This document shows, piece after piece, positions 41,478 through 52,418 of a stretch of 64,000 nt of DNA. Within the stretch, counting starts at the first letter, position 1. Every line of letters begins with the position of its first letter. Below the pieces are notes generated by a model. It saw nothing but the letters and a program-made list of their open reading frames with translations. It was not told the origin of the DNA and made no database searches. The translations under genes were made by a program, and so were the position numbers. This stretch comes from Neorhizobium sp. SOG26 (GTDB lineage Bacteria > Pseudomonadota > Alphaproteobacteria > Rhizobiales > Rhizobiaceae), in contig NZ_CP025512.1 in assembly GCF_003491345.1 (NCBI RefSeq), forward strand, positions 2,294,001 to 2,358,000. Reading direction: 5' to 3'.

Positions 41478-42641
41478 ATGCCGGTCATCAATCGCGTCGC
41501 AGAAATGCAGGATCAGGTTGCAGAGTGGAGGCGCCACCTGCATGAAAATCCGGAGCTGCTTTACGACGTTCACCAGACCTCCGCTTTCGTCGCCGAGAAG
41601 CTCAAGTCCTTCGGCTGCGATGTGGTGGAAACCGGCATCGGCCGCACCGGGGTGGTGGCCATCGTCAAGGGCAATCGCGGCGAAGGGCCGGTAATCGGTT
41701 TCCGCGCCGACATGGACGCCCTGCCGATCTTCGAAACCTCCGGAAAGCCCTGGGCATCCAAGACTCCGGGCAAGGCCCATTCCTGCGGCCACGATGGCCA
41801 TACCGCGATGCTTCTGGGCGCTGCGCAGTACCTCGCCGAAACCCGCAACTTCAAGGGTTCCGTGGCGCTGATCTTCCAGCCCGCCGAAGAAGGCGGCGCC
41901 GGCGCGCTTGCCATGATCAATGATGGCATGATGGAAAAGTTCGGCATCAGCCAGGTCTACGGCATGCACAACGAACCGCAGCTTCCGGTCGGCAGCTTCG
42001 CGATCCGCAAGGGCGGCATCATGGCCGCGGCTGATACGTTCGAGATCACCATCAACGGCCGCGGCAGCCACGCCGCCCAGCCGCACAAGTCGGTCGACCC
42101 GGTTCTCGTTTCCTCGCACGTCATCCTGGCGCTGCAGTCGGTTGTTTCTCGCGAAACCGATCCGCTGAAGTCGCTCGTGGTGACGGTGGCCTCGATCCAC
42201 GGCGGCGAGGCAAGCAATGTCATCCCGGCTTCGGTGAAGATGACCGGCACGGTGCGCACGCTGCTTCCCGAAACCCGTGATTACGCCGAAAAGCGCCTGA
42301 AGGAAGTGGCCGAAGCGACTGCCACCGCCCACGGCGCCACCGCAAGCGTGGTCTACGGCCGCGGTTACCCCGTCACATTCAACCACGACCAGGAAACCGA
42401 TTTCGCTGTCGAGATCGCCTCCAAGGTGGCCGGTCCGAAGGCCGTCGAAACCGGCATGGCGCCGCATATGGGCGCGGAAGATTTCTCCTATATGCTGGAG
42501 AAGCGTCCGGGCGCCTTCATCTTCATCGGCAACGGCGACACCGCCAACCTTCACAACGCCGCATACGACTTCAACGACGAAGCGATCCCTTATGGCGTGA
42601 GCTACTGGGTGACGCTCGCTGAAACCGCCCTCGCGGCCTGA
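41478..42641 (+). CDS. M20 family amidohydrolase (hippurate/N-acyl amino acid hydrolase type)
   Basis: The 387-residue enzyme belongs to the M20D group. Metal ligands are visible in HSCGHDGHTAMLLGAA, QPAEEGGAGA and the C-terminal MGAEDFSYML; FRADMDALPI precedes them. A dimerisation domain interrupts the catalytic domain (INGRGSHAAQPHKSVDP). Such enzymes remove acyl groups from amino acids or cut dipeptides. The gene is first in the plus-strand unit and is followed 18 bases later by the fused ATPase of the peptide importer, so it probably processes an imported N-acylated or dipeptide-like compound. Confidence 0.9.
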   Translation: MPVINRVAEMQDQVAEWRRHLHENPELLYDVHQTSAFVAEKLKSFGCDVVETGIGRTGVVAIVKGNRGEGPVIGFRADMDALPIFETSGKPWASKTPGKAHSCGHDGHTAMLLGAAQYLAETRNFKGSVALIFQPAEEGGAGALAMINDGMMEKFGISQVYGMHNEPQLPVGSFAIRKGGIMAAADTFEITINGRGSHAAQPHKSVDPVLVSSHVILALQSVVSRETDPLKSLVVTVASIHGGEASNVIPASVKMTGTVRTLLPETRDYAEKRLKEVAEATATAHGATASVVYGRGYPVTFNHDQETDFAVEIASKVAGPKAVETGMAPHMGAEDFSYMLEKRPGAFIFIGNGDTANLHNAAYDFNDEAIPYGVSYWVTLAETALAA

Positions 42642-42659
42642 GCCAGGAAGGAGAGGCCC

Positions 42660-44507
42660 ATGTTGCTTTCCGGCACGTCCATGGAAGAAGGCGGCGGCTC
42701 GGTAACCCCCGTCCTTTCCGTCCGCAACCTGTCCACCTCCTTCCGCGTCAACGACGAGTGGCGCACCGTGGTGCGCAACATCTCGTTTGATGTCGCGCCG
42801 CGCGAAACGGTGGCGATCGTCGGCGAATCAGGTTCAGGCAAGTCCGTCACTTCGCTGTCGATCATGCGCCTCCTGCCGAAGAACTCGAGCCGCATCGAGG
42901 GTCAGGTGTTCCTGAACGGTCGCGAACTGCTGGGGCTTCAGGAAGAACAGATGCGCCGGGTGCGCGGCAACGAGATCTCGATGATCTTCCAGGAGCCGAT
43001 GACCTCGCTCAACCCGATCTTCCCGATCGGCAAGCAGATCGCCGAGGCTCTGACGGTCCACAAGAACATCTCCACCGCCGAAGCCAAGGCGGAAGTCATC
43101 CGGCTTCTCGAAAAGGTTCGTATCCCGAACGCCAAGAACCGATTCGACGAATATCCGCACCAGTTCTCAGGCGGCATGCGCCAGCGCGTAATGATCGCCA
43201 TGGCGCTCGCTTCCAAGCCGAAGCTGCTGATCGCCGACGAGCCGACCACGGCGCTCGACGTGACGATCCAGGGCCAGATCCTCGACCTCATCAAGACGCT
43301 GCAGGAAGAGGAAGGCATGTCCGTCCTCTTCATCACCCATGACATGGGCGTGGTGGCCGAGGTGGCGGACCGCACCATCGTGATGTTCCGCGGCGATGCG
43401 GTGGAAACCGGCCCGACCTACGAGATCTTCAATCACGGCAAGCATCCTTACACACGCGCCCTCCTCTCGGCCGTGCCGCGGCTCGGTTCGATGAGCGAAC
43501 GCAAGCTGCCGCTGCGTTTCCCGCTCATCGACGTGAAGACCGGCGAGCAGCAGGTGCTGGAGGATGTCACCGATACGGTCGCCAAGACCAAGACGCCGAT
43601 CCTCGACGTCAAGGACCTGACGACGCGATTCGACATCCATTCCGGTCTGTTCGGCCGCAAGTCTGGCGCCGTCCACGCGGTGGAAAAGGTCTCGTTCAAC
43701 CTCTTCGAGGGTGAAACCTTGTCGCTCGTTGGCGAATCAGGCTGCGGCAAATCCACCACCGGACGCTCGGTTACACGGCTGATCACGCCGACCAGCGGCG
43801 AAGTGCGCGTCGACGGTTTCGAGGTCATGAAGCTCGACCAGCCGTCGCTTCGCAAGATGCGCCGTTCGATCCAGATGGTGTTCCAGGACCCGTTCGCCTC
43901 GCTCAACCCGCGCATGAGCATTGGCTCGGCGGTGATGGAGCCTTTCATCGAACACGGGCTGGGCACAAAGGCGCAGGCGCGCGACAAGGCAGCTGCGCTT
44001 CTCGAAAAAGTCGGCCTTTCCGCCGATATGATGAAGCGCTTCCCGCACGAGTTTTCCGGCGGCCAGCGGCAGCGCATCGCAATCGCCCGGGCGCTGATGC
44101 TCGACCCCAAGGTGATCGTGGCTGACGAAGCGGTCTCGGCGCTCGACGTTTCGATCAAGGCACAGGTCTGCAACCTGCTTCTCGACCTGCAGCAGAGCCT
44201 CAACCTCGCCTTCCTGTTCATCTCGCACGACATCGCCGTCGTGGAACGGGTGAGCCATCGGGTGGCGGTGATGTACCTGGGCGAGATTGTCGAAATCGGC
44301 CCACGCGCGGCGGTGTTCGAAAACCCGCAGCACCCCTATACCAAGAAGCTGATGGCCGCCGTTCCGGTGCCGGATCCCTCCCGCCGGCGCATCAAACGAA
44401 ACATGTCGACCGACGAGATCAAGAGCCCGATCCGTCCGGTGGGTTATGTCCCGCCGGCACGCGAATACCGCGAGGTTTCGCCCGGCCACGTCGTGCAGGT
44501 GGCGTAA
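42660..44507 (+). CDS. Peptide ABC transporter ATPase with fused DppD- and DppF-type domains
   Basis: The 615-residue protein joins two nucleotide-binding domains that are separate genes in most Opp/Dpp systems. The N-terminal unit has GESGSGKSVTSLS, FSGGMRQRVMIAMAL and LLIADEPTTALDVT. The C-terminal unit, from about residue 305, has GESGCGKSTTGRS, FSGGQRQRIAIARAL and VIVADEAVSALDVS. Both have the oligopeptide-transport C-terminal extension with HPYTRALLSAVP or HPYTKKLMAAVP. Fusion proteins of this kind are known in rhizobia. It powers the importer encoded divergently at 37435-41149 and could also serve the ATPase-less importer at 27985-31431. Confidence 0.93.
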   Translation: MLLSGTSMEEGGGSVTPVLSVRNLSTSFRVNDEWRTVVRNISFDVAPRETVAIVGESGSGKSVTSLSIMRLLPKNSSRIEGQVFLNGRELLGLQEEQMRRVRGNEISMIFQEPMTSLNPIFPIGKQIAEALTVHKNISTAEAKAEVIRLLEKVRIPNAKNRFDEYPHQFSGGMRQRVMIAMALASKPKLLIADEPTTALDVTIQGQILDLIKTLQEEEGMSVLFITHDMGVVAEVADRTIVMFRGDAVETGPTYEIFNHGKHPYTRALLSAVPRLGSMSERKLPLRFPLIDVKTGEQQVLEDVTDTVAKTKTPILDVKDLTTRFDIHSGLFGRKSGAVHAVEKVSFNLFEGETLSLVGESGCGKSTTGRSVTRLITPTSGEVRVDGFEVMKLDQPSLRKMRRSIQMVFQDPFASLNPRMSIGSAVMEPFIEHGLGTKAQARDKAAALLEKVGLSADMMKRFPHEFSGGQRQRIAIARALMLDPKVIVADEAVSALDVSIKAQVCNLLLDLQQSLNLAFLFISHDIAVVERVSHRVAVMYLGEIVEIGPRAAVFENPQHPYTKKLMAAVPVPDPSRRRIKRNMSTDEIKSPIRPVGYVPPAREYREVSPGHVVQVA

Positions 44508-44509
44508 GC

Positions 44510-44545
44510 GCTCCCGGCTCTCCGATTCGCCGGGGAGCCTTCTTC
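44510..44545 (+). terminator. Probable terminator after the fused ATPase gene
   Basis: GCTCCCGGC (44510-44518) and GCCGGGGAGC (44529-44538) pair with one bulge and are followed by CTTCTTCC. The hairpin starts 3 bases past the stop codon. Confidence 0.55.
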
Positions 44546-44644
44546 CTGTCGGGATGCGCTGATAAGCGAGAAACGTGAGATCCGGCAGCGGATGCGGGAA
44601 GCCGCGTGTCTTCAGCTGATCGAGGACAATCCCCTAATCTGAGA

Positions 44645-44711
44645 ATCCAGCCCAAGGGCTGGATCCCGGCCTCCAGGGTGGCGCAGATGGCGCGCCATGA
44701 CGTCATGGCGC
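44645..44711. repeat. Intergenic palindromic repeat cluster before the polyol regulator
   Basis: Two palindromes lie side by side: ATCCAGCCC/GGGCTGGAT with a 2-base loop (44645-44664) and the perfect 20-bp palindrome GCGCCATGACGTCATGGCGC (44692-44711). GGATCCCGGCCTCC between them resembles other dispersed alphaproteobacterial repeats. The rest of the 306-base gap (44508-44813) holds the terminator at 44510 and, near the regulator, presumably its promoter, which I cannot place. Confidence 0.7.
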
Positions 44712-44813
44712 AGGTGGTGGCTGATGCGCTTCGACAATCTTGGGTTCACCCGCCTCGCCGTTTGACAGCCTCTCCGAAATCGTGGCAGCAAACGCGCAGA
44801 GGAGAATTCTGCC

Positions 44814-45767
44814 ATGGCAAAACGGTCCGATGCCCAGGGACGGCTTGACGATGCGGCAAGGGCCGGCTGGCTCTACTACGTCGCCGGCCGAACGCAGGAC
44901 GAGATCGCCGCGGCCATGGGCATCTCGCGCCAGTCGGCGCAACGGCTCGTGTCGCTCGCGATGGCCGAACGGCTGATCAAGGTCCGCCTCGACCACCCGA
45001 TTTCCGCCTGCCTTGAACTTGCCGATGCGCTGCGCGAAAAATATGGGCTGAAGCATGTGGAAGTCGTGCCGAGCGACCCCGCGGGCATGTCGAGCACGGT
45101 CGGAATTGCCGAGGCAGGCGCTGCCGAGATTGAACGCTGGCTGAAGCGCCCCGACCCGATCATCATCGCGATCGGCACGGGCCGCACCCTGAAGGCCGCC
45201 GTCGACCAGCTGCCGCCGATGGAATGCCCGCAGCACCGCATCGTCTCGCTCACCGGCAATATCGGGCCGGATGGGTCGGCCGCCTTCTACAACGTCATCT
45301 TCTCGATGGCCGACGCGATCAAGGCGCGGCATTTCCCGATGCCCCTGCCCGTTCTCTGCTCATCTCCGGAGGAGCGCGAAACCCTGCACGACCAGGCGCT
45401 GGTGCGCTCGACGCTGGCGCTCGGCGCGCAGGCCGATGTCACCTTTGTCGGCATTGGCGAACTCGGTGTCGACGGCCCCCTTTGCGTCGATGGCTTCCTC
45501 GCCAAGAGCGAGATGCAGAAGCTCATCAAGGAAGGGGCCGCCGGCGAGATCTGCGGCTGGGTCTATGACCAGCAGGGCGTGCTTCTTGCCAACTCCGTCA
45601 ACGATCGCGTCGCAAGCGTGCCGATCCCGTCGCGCGAGACTTCCTCGGTCATCGGCATCGCCCAGGGCCGCAAGAAAATCCCCGCACTTGCCGCTGCCTT
45701 GAAGGGTCAGCTCATCAACGGCGTCATCACCGACGAAGCCACCGCTGCGCAACTGCTCAAGCACTGA
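44814..45767 (+). CDS. SorC-family transcriptional regulator of the polyol operon
   Basis: The 317-residue protein has an N-terminal helix-turn-helix (LYYVAGRTQDEIAAAMGIS, then RQSAQRLVSLA) and a SorC sugar-binding domain with AIGTGRTLKAAVDQLP and NDRVASVPIP. It is read in the same direction as, and 144 bases before, the smoE gene, with a palindrome in the gap. In Sinorhizobium meliloti a regulator of this family precedes smoEFGK (from memory). It most likely controls sorbitol/mannitol/arabitol use in response to a polyol or a phosphorylated derivative. The ATG follows AGAGGAGA. Confidence 0.88.
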   Translation: MAKRSDAQGRLDDAARAGWLYYVAGRTQDEIAAAMGISRQSAQRLVSLAMAERLIKVRLDHPISACLELADALREKYGLKHVEVVPSDPAGMSSTVGIAEAGAAEIERWLKRPDPIIIAIGTGRTLKAAVDQLPPMECPQHRIVSLTGNIGPDGSAAFYNVIFSMADAIKARHFPMPLPVLCSSPEERETLHDQALVRSTLALGAQADVTFVGIGELGVDGPLCVDGFLAKSEMQKLIKEGAAGEICGWVYDQQGVLLANSVNDRVASVPIPSRETSSVIGIAQGRKKIPALAAALKGQLINGVITDEATAAQLLKH

Positions 45768-45832
45768 GCAAAAATTCTTCTTCAACATCATCATCTTAGC
45801 CGCGTGCGCCGCAGCGCAGCGACGAATCCCCG

Positions 45833-45886
45833 TTGACTTTTACGCCGAGTGCACGAGTATTTGCCCACGAGCAAAGCGAATGCTCG
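45833..45886 (+). promoter_or_regulatory. Promoter and operator candidate of the smoEFGK-mtlK operon
   Basis: TTGACT (45833-45838) is a good -35; a weak -10 (AGTATT or TATTTG) lies at 45856-45863. Overlapping the likely start are the palindromes TTTGC-N6-GCAAA (45860-45875) and CGAGC-N9-GCTCG (45868-45886), plausible SorC regulator sites. The smoE start is 26 bases downstream. Confidence 0.5.
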
Positions 45887-45911
45887 ATATTCATCTTCTC
45901 GGGAGGAAGAT

Positions 45912-47237
45912 ATGACATTGAAGACGATTTTGCTGGGCGCATGCTCGGCCATGGCCGTTGCCGGCTTTTTCTCCACCCAGGCCTCCGCTGAAACCCTCAC
46001 CATCGCGACCGTCAACAACGGCGACATGGTGCGCATGCAGGGCCTGACCTCGGAATTCACCAAGGCCAACCCGGACATCGAGATCAACTGGGTCGTGCTC
46101 GAAGAAAACGTCCTGCGCGAACGCGTCACGACCGACATCGCCACCAAGGGCGGCCAGTACGACATCCTCACCATCGGCAACTACGAAGTGCCGATCTGGG
46201 CAAAGCAGGGCTGGCTCCTGGAGCTGGACAAGCTCGGCGACAACTACGACGTTGATGACATGCTGCCGGCGATCCGCGGCGGCCTCACCGTCGAAGACAA
46301 GCTTTATGCGGCACCGTTCTACGGCGAGTCGGCGATGATCATGTATCGCACCGACCTGTTCGAGAAGGCTGGCCTGAAGATGCCGGAAAACCCGACCTGG
46401 GATTTCATCGGTGATGCAGCGCGCAAGATCACGGACCGCTCGACCGGCGTCAACGGCATCTGCCTGCGCGGCAAGGCTGGCTGGGGCGAGAACATGGCCT
46501 TCATCACCGCCATGACCAACTCGTTTGGCGGCCGCTGGTTCGACGAGCAGTGGAACCCGCAGTTCGACCAGCCGGAATGGAAGGAAGCGCTGCAGTTCTA
46601 CGTCGACCTGATGAAGGACGCCGGCCCGCAGGGCGCTTCCTCCAACGGCTTCAACGAGAACCTGACGCTCTTCCAGCAGGGCAAGTGCGGCATGTGGATG
46701 GACGCCACCGTTGCGGCTTCCTTCGTGTCCGATCCGAAGAACTCGACGGTCGCCGACAAGGTCGGTTACGCGATCTTCCCGAGCAAGGAAGGCGTCGACA
46801 ACCACGGCAACTGGCTGTGGTCGTGGAACCTTGCTGTTCCGGCATCCTCCACCAAGGCTGATGCGGCACAGAAGTTCATCTCCTGGGCTACCAGCAAGGA
46901 ATACACCGAGCTCGTTGCATCCAAGGAAGGCTGGACCGCTGTTCCTCCGGGCACCCGCACCTCGCTCTACAACAACGAAAACTACAAGAAGGAAGCTGCC
47001 TTCGCAGCCCCGACGCTCGCTGCCATGCAGGCTGCGGATATCACCAAGCCGACCGTGAAGCCGGTGCCCTACACCGGTGGCCAGTTCGTGGCGATCCCTG
47101 AGTTCCAGGCGATCGGCACCAATGTCGGCCAGCTCTTCTCGGCCGTCATCGCCGGCCAGTCGACGGTGGAAGACGCGCTTGCCCAGGCACAGACGGCAAC
47201 CAGCCGCGAAATGCGCCGCGCCGGTTATCCGAAGTAA
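45912..47237 (+). CDS. smoE: Polyol ABC transporter substrate-binding protein
   Basis: From the ATG at 45912, with GGGAGGAAG upstream, the protein has 441 residues and a signal peptide ending STQASA. It is an extracellular binding protein of family 1, with EFTKANPDIEINWVVLEEN, GKCGMWMDATVAASFV and the closing IAGQSTVEDALAQAQ. The gene order that follows (two MalFG-type permeases, an MsmK-type ATPase and mannitol dehydrogenase) is the rhizobial sorbitol/mannitol system, so it is named SmoE. It binds sorbitol, mannitol or related polyols in the periplasm. A REP-like hairpin separates it from smoF. Confidence 0.92.
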   Translation: MTLKTILLGACSAMAVAGFFSTQASAETLTIATVNNGDMVRMQGLTSEFTKANPDIEINWVVLEENVLRERVTTDIATKGGQYDILTIGNYEVPIWAKQGWLLELDKLGDNYDVDDMLPAIRGGLTVEDKLYAAPFYGESAMIMYRTDLFEKAGLKMPENPTWDFIGDAARKITDRSTGVNGICLRGKAGWGENMAFITAMTNSFGGRWFDEQWNPQFDQPEWKEALQFYVDLMKDAGPQGASSNGFNENLTLFQQGKCGMWMDATVAASFVSDPKNSTVADKVGYAIFPSKEGVDNHGNWLWSWNLAVPASSTKADAAQKFISWATSKEYTELVASKEGWTAVPPGTRTSLYNNENYKKEAAFAAPTLAAMQAADITKPTVKPVPYTGGQFVAIPEFQAIGTNVGQLFSAVIAGQSTVEDALAQAQTATSREMRRAGYPK

Positions 47238-47258
47238 GCGATCCGGATCGTGATCCCT

Positions 47259-47282
47259 CCTCTCCCCGTTCGCGGGGAGAGG
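47259..47282. repeat. REP/RIME-like hairpin between smoE and smoF
   Basis: CCTCTCCCC and GGGGAGAGG form a perfect 9-bp stem around GTTCGC. It lies 22 bases past the smoE stop codon in a 180-base gap without a promoter that I can recognise. Confidence 0.6.
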
Positions 47283-47417
47283 AACGAGGCCCGACCAAGG
47301 GCTTCCAAGAGTGCGGCAAGCACCCTTCCCGGATGGGGAGACGGCAAAGGCCGCCCTGCAACGGCAAACACCTCGCTCAAACAAGATCAAGAATGACGGC
47401 TCGGGGAGGGCATCGAT

Positions 47418-48287
47418 ATGGCAACGCATAACACCAAGACGTTGGCGCGCCTGATGATGGCGCCTTCCGTCTTGCTTCTCCTGGTCTGGATGATCGTGCC
47501 GCTGGCGATGACGCTGTGGTTCTCGTTCCAGAACTACAACCTGCTCAGCCCCGCGAACGTGAACTTCGCAGGCTTCCTCAACTACGAATTCTTCTACACC
47601 GACCCTGCCTTCTTCCAGTCCATCTGGAACACGCTGGTCATTGTCTGCGGCGTGCTGTTCATCACCGTCGTCGGCGGCATCGCGATCGCGCTCCTGCTCG
47701 ACCAGCCGATCTTCGGCCAGGGCATCGTCCGCATCCTGGTCATCTCGCCGTTCTTCGTCATGCCGCCGGTCGCGGCGCTGATCTGGAAGAACATGATCAT
47801 GCATCCGGGCTACGGCGTTTTTGCAGACATTGCCAACCTTCTCGGCCAGCAGCCGATCGACTGGTTTGCGCAATACCCGCTGTTTTCGATCGTCATCATT
47901 GTCGCCTGGCAGTGGCTGCCGTTTGCGACGCTCATCCTGCTCACCGCGCTGCAATCGCTCGACGGCGAGCAGAAGGAAGCGGCCGAAATGGACGGGGCGA
48001 ACTTCTTCAACCGCTTCATCTACCTCGTGCTCCCGCATCTGGCCCGCGCGGTGACCGTTGTCATCCTGATCCAGACCATCTTCCTGCTGGGCGTCTATGC
48101 GGAGATCCTCGTCACCACCAATGGCGGCCCGGGTTACGCCTCCACCAACCTCGCCTTCCTGATCTATCGCACCGCGCTTCTTGGCTATGACGTCGGCGGC
48201 GCATCGGCAGGCGGCATCATCGCAGTCGTGCTCGCCAACATCATCGCCATCTTCCTGATGCGCGCCGTTGGCCGGAACCTGGATTGA
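47418..48287 (+). CDS. smoF: Polyol ABC transporter permease
   Basis: The 289-residue MalF-type permease has six predicted membrane helices. Its cytoplasmic EAA loop, EQKEAAEMDGANFFNRFIYLV, lies late in the protein (about residue 190), followed by TTNGGPGYASTNLAF. It starts at the ATG at 47418 and is separated by 12 bases from smoG. It forms the heterodimeric channel with SmoG. Confidence 0.93.
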   Translation: MATHNTKTLARLMMAPSVLLLLVWMIVPLAMTLWFSFQNYNLLSPANVNFAGFLNYEFFYTDPAFFQSIWNTLVIVCGVLFITVVGGIAIALLLDQPIFGQGIVRILVISPFFVMPPVAALIWKNMIMHPGYGVFADIANLLGQQPIDWFAQYPLFSIVIIVAWQWLPFATLILLTALQSLDGEQKEAAEMDGANFFNRFIYLVLPHLARAVTVVILIQTIFLLGVYAEILVTTNGGPGYASTNLAFLIYRTALLGYDVGGASAGGIIAVVLANIIAIFLMRAVGRNLD

Positions 48288-48299
48288 TAGGAGAAGACA

Positions 48300-49124
48300 A
48301 TGGCTCGTGCCGTCACCACCAGACACAAGGTCACCGCGACCGTCTTCGCCTGGATCGTCGCGCTCATCATCTTCTTTCCGATCCTCTACACGCTCGTCAC
48401 GAGCCTGAAGACGGAACCGGAAGCGATAGCGGGCTTCAGCCTCATCCCGTCCGGCACCTTCGAAAACTACATCACGGTGCAGACCCGCAGCGACTACCTG
48501 AAGCCGTTCACCAACTCGGTGATCCTTTCCGTTGGTTCCACCATCCTCGCGCTCATCATCGCGATCCCCTCCGCCTGGGCGATGGCGTTCTCGCCGACCA
48601 AGCGCACCAAGGACATCCTGATGTGGATGCTCTCCACCAAGATGATGCCCGCGGTGGCCGTGCTCGTGCCGATCTACCTGCTGTTTCGCGATTTCGGCCT
48701 GCTCGACAGCCGCATCGGCCTCACTGTCATGCTGACCCTGATCAACCTGCCGATCGTGGTGTGGATGCTCTACACATACTTTCGCGAAATCCCGGGCGAG
48801 ATCCTGGAAGCCGCGCGCATGGATGGTGCAGGCCTGTGGCAGGAGATCGTCTATGTCCTGACGCCGATGGCGGTGCCGGGCATTGCCTCGACGCTCCTCC
48901 TCAACATCATCCTCGCCTGGAACGAAAGCTTCTGGACGATCCGGCTGACGACCACCAATGCAGCGCCGCTGACGGCCTTCATCGCATCCTTCTCCAGCCC
49001 GCAGGGCCTGTTCTGGGCGAAGCTCTCGGCAGCTTCCACCATGGCGATCGCCCCGATCCTCATTCTCGGCTGGTTCTCACAGAAACAACTCGTTCGCGGC
49101 CTCACCTTTGGCGCGGTTAAGTAA
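48300..49124 (+). CDS. smoG: Polyol ABC transporter permease
   Basis: The 274-residue MalG-type permease shows the EAA loop [21 protein letters not shown] and the terminal segment [19 protein letters not shown], which is typical of MalG proteins. Six membrane helices are predicted. The ATG lies 12 bases after smoF and follows TAGGAGAAG. It pairs with SmoF. Confidence 0.93.
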   Translation: MARAVTTRHKVTATVFAWIVALIIFFPILYTLVTSLKTEPEAIAGFSLIPSGTFENYITVQTRSDYLKPFTNSVILSVGSTILALIIAIPSAWAMAFSPTKRTKDILMWMLSTKMMPAVAVLVPIYLLFRDFGLLDSRIGLTVMLTLINLPIVVWMLYTYFREIPGEILEAARMDGAGLWQEIVYVLTPMAVPGIASTLLLNIILAWNESFWTIRLTTTNAAPLTAFIASFSSPQGLFWAKLSAASTMAIAPILILGWFSQKQLVRGLTFGAVK

Positions 49125-49135
49125 GGAACAGGGAC

Positions 49136-50140
<1,005 letters not shown>

Positions 50141-50167
50141 TCGGCGCGCCGCACTGGAGTAAAGACA

Positions 50168-51649
<1,482 letters not shown>

Positions 51650-51663
51650 GGGAAGCGTTCGGC

Positions 51664-52368
51664 GTGGCTAGCAGCGGACATCTGGTGATCTTCGATTGCG
51701 ACGGGGTACTCGTCGATAGCGAGCCGGTGTCCGTGCGCGTCCTCGTCAACGCCTTGCGCCGCAAGGGCGTGGATATGGATGAAGCGGAGGCATACCGCCG
51801 CTTCCTCGGCCGCAGCCTGGCCACCGTGACCAAGACGATGAGCGAAGAGTTCGGCATCGAGGCCGATGAAGCATTCCTCGATGACATGCGCCACGACCTC
51901 TACCGCGAGTTCCGCGCCGAGCTCAAGCCCGTCACAGGCATTTCCGAGGCTCTGGACGCGCTCGATGTGCCACGTTGCGTCGCCTCGTCGAGCCAGCCGG
52001 AACGCATCCGTTTGTCGCTTTCCGTTACCGGCCTGCTCGACCGGCTGGAGCCGCACATCTTTTCGGCCTCCATGGTCGCCAAGGGCAAGCCGGCGCCTGA
52101 CCTTTTCCTGCATGCGGCGGAAAACATGGGTGCCGACCCCGCCCATTGCATCGTCGTCGAAGACAGCCCTGCCGGCATCGAGGCCGCCAAGCGTGCGGGG
52201 ATGACAGTCTTTGCCTTTACCGGCGCCTCGCATGCCTGCGTTCCGGGCTACCGCGAACGCATCGAAGCCCTGTCCCCCCATGTCGTGTTTGACGCCATGG
52301 CGGATTTGCTCCACCTTGTGCAAAAGCATATGGAAGGCGGGAACAAAAGCATGCCGCAGCAGGCCTGA
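51664..52368 (+). CDS. HAD-family phosphatase (beta-phosphoglucomutase-like)
   Basis: The 234-residue protein has the HAD motifs FDCDGVLVDSEPVSVR with the two catalytic aspartates, a helical cap, VASSSQPERIRLSL (motif II), the lysine of AKGKPAPDLFL (motif III) and VVEDSPAGIEAAKRAGM (motif IV). Members dephosphorylate sugar phosphates or act as mutases. I use the GTG at 51664. Its place between mtlK and a kinase suggests it removes or recycles a phosphorylated polyol or sugar, or clears a toxic side product. Confidence 0.88.
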   Translation: MASSGHLVIFDCDGVLVDSEPVSVRVLVNALRRKGVDMDEAEAYRRFLGRSLATVTKTMSEEFGIEADEAFLDDMRHDLYREFRAELKPVTGISEALDALDVPRCVASSSQPERIRLSLSVTGLLDRLEPHIFSASMVAKGKPAPDLFLHAAENMGADPAHCIVVEDSPAGIEAAKRAGMTVFAFTGASHACVPGYRERIEALSPHVVFDAMADLLHLVQKHMEGGNKSMPQQA

Positions 52369-52418
52369 CGGCTCTGGCGGCATCGGCGGATTGTCCGAGG
52401 GACGGGAAACAAGACTGA

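Noticed and set aside
45891..48326. 811-codon open frame on the minus strand through smoE and smoF
   Set aside because: It is antisense to two clear transporter genes, has no family motif and is rich in Arg, Asp, Gly and His. It is an artefact of high GC in third codon positions.
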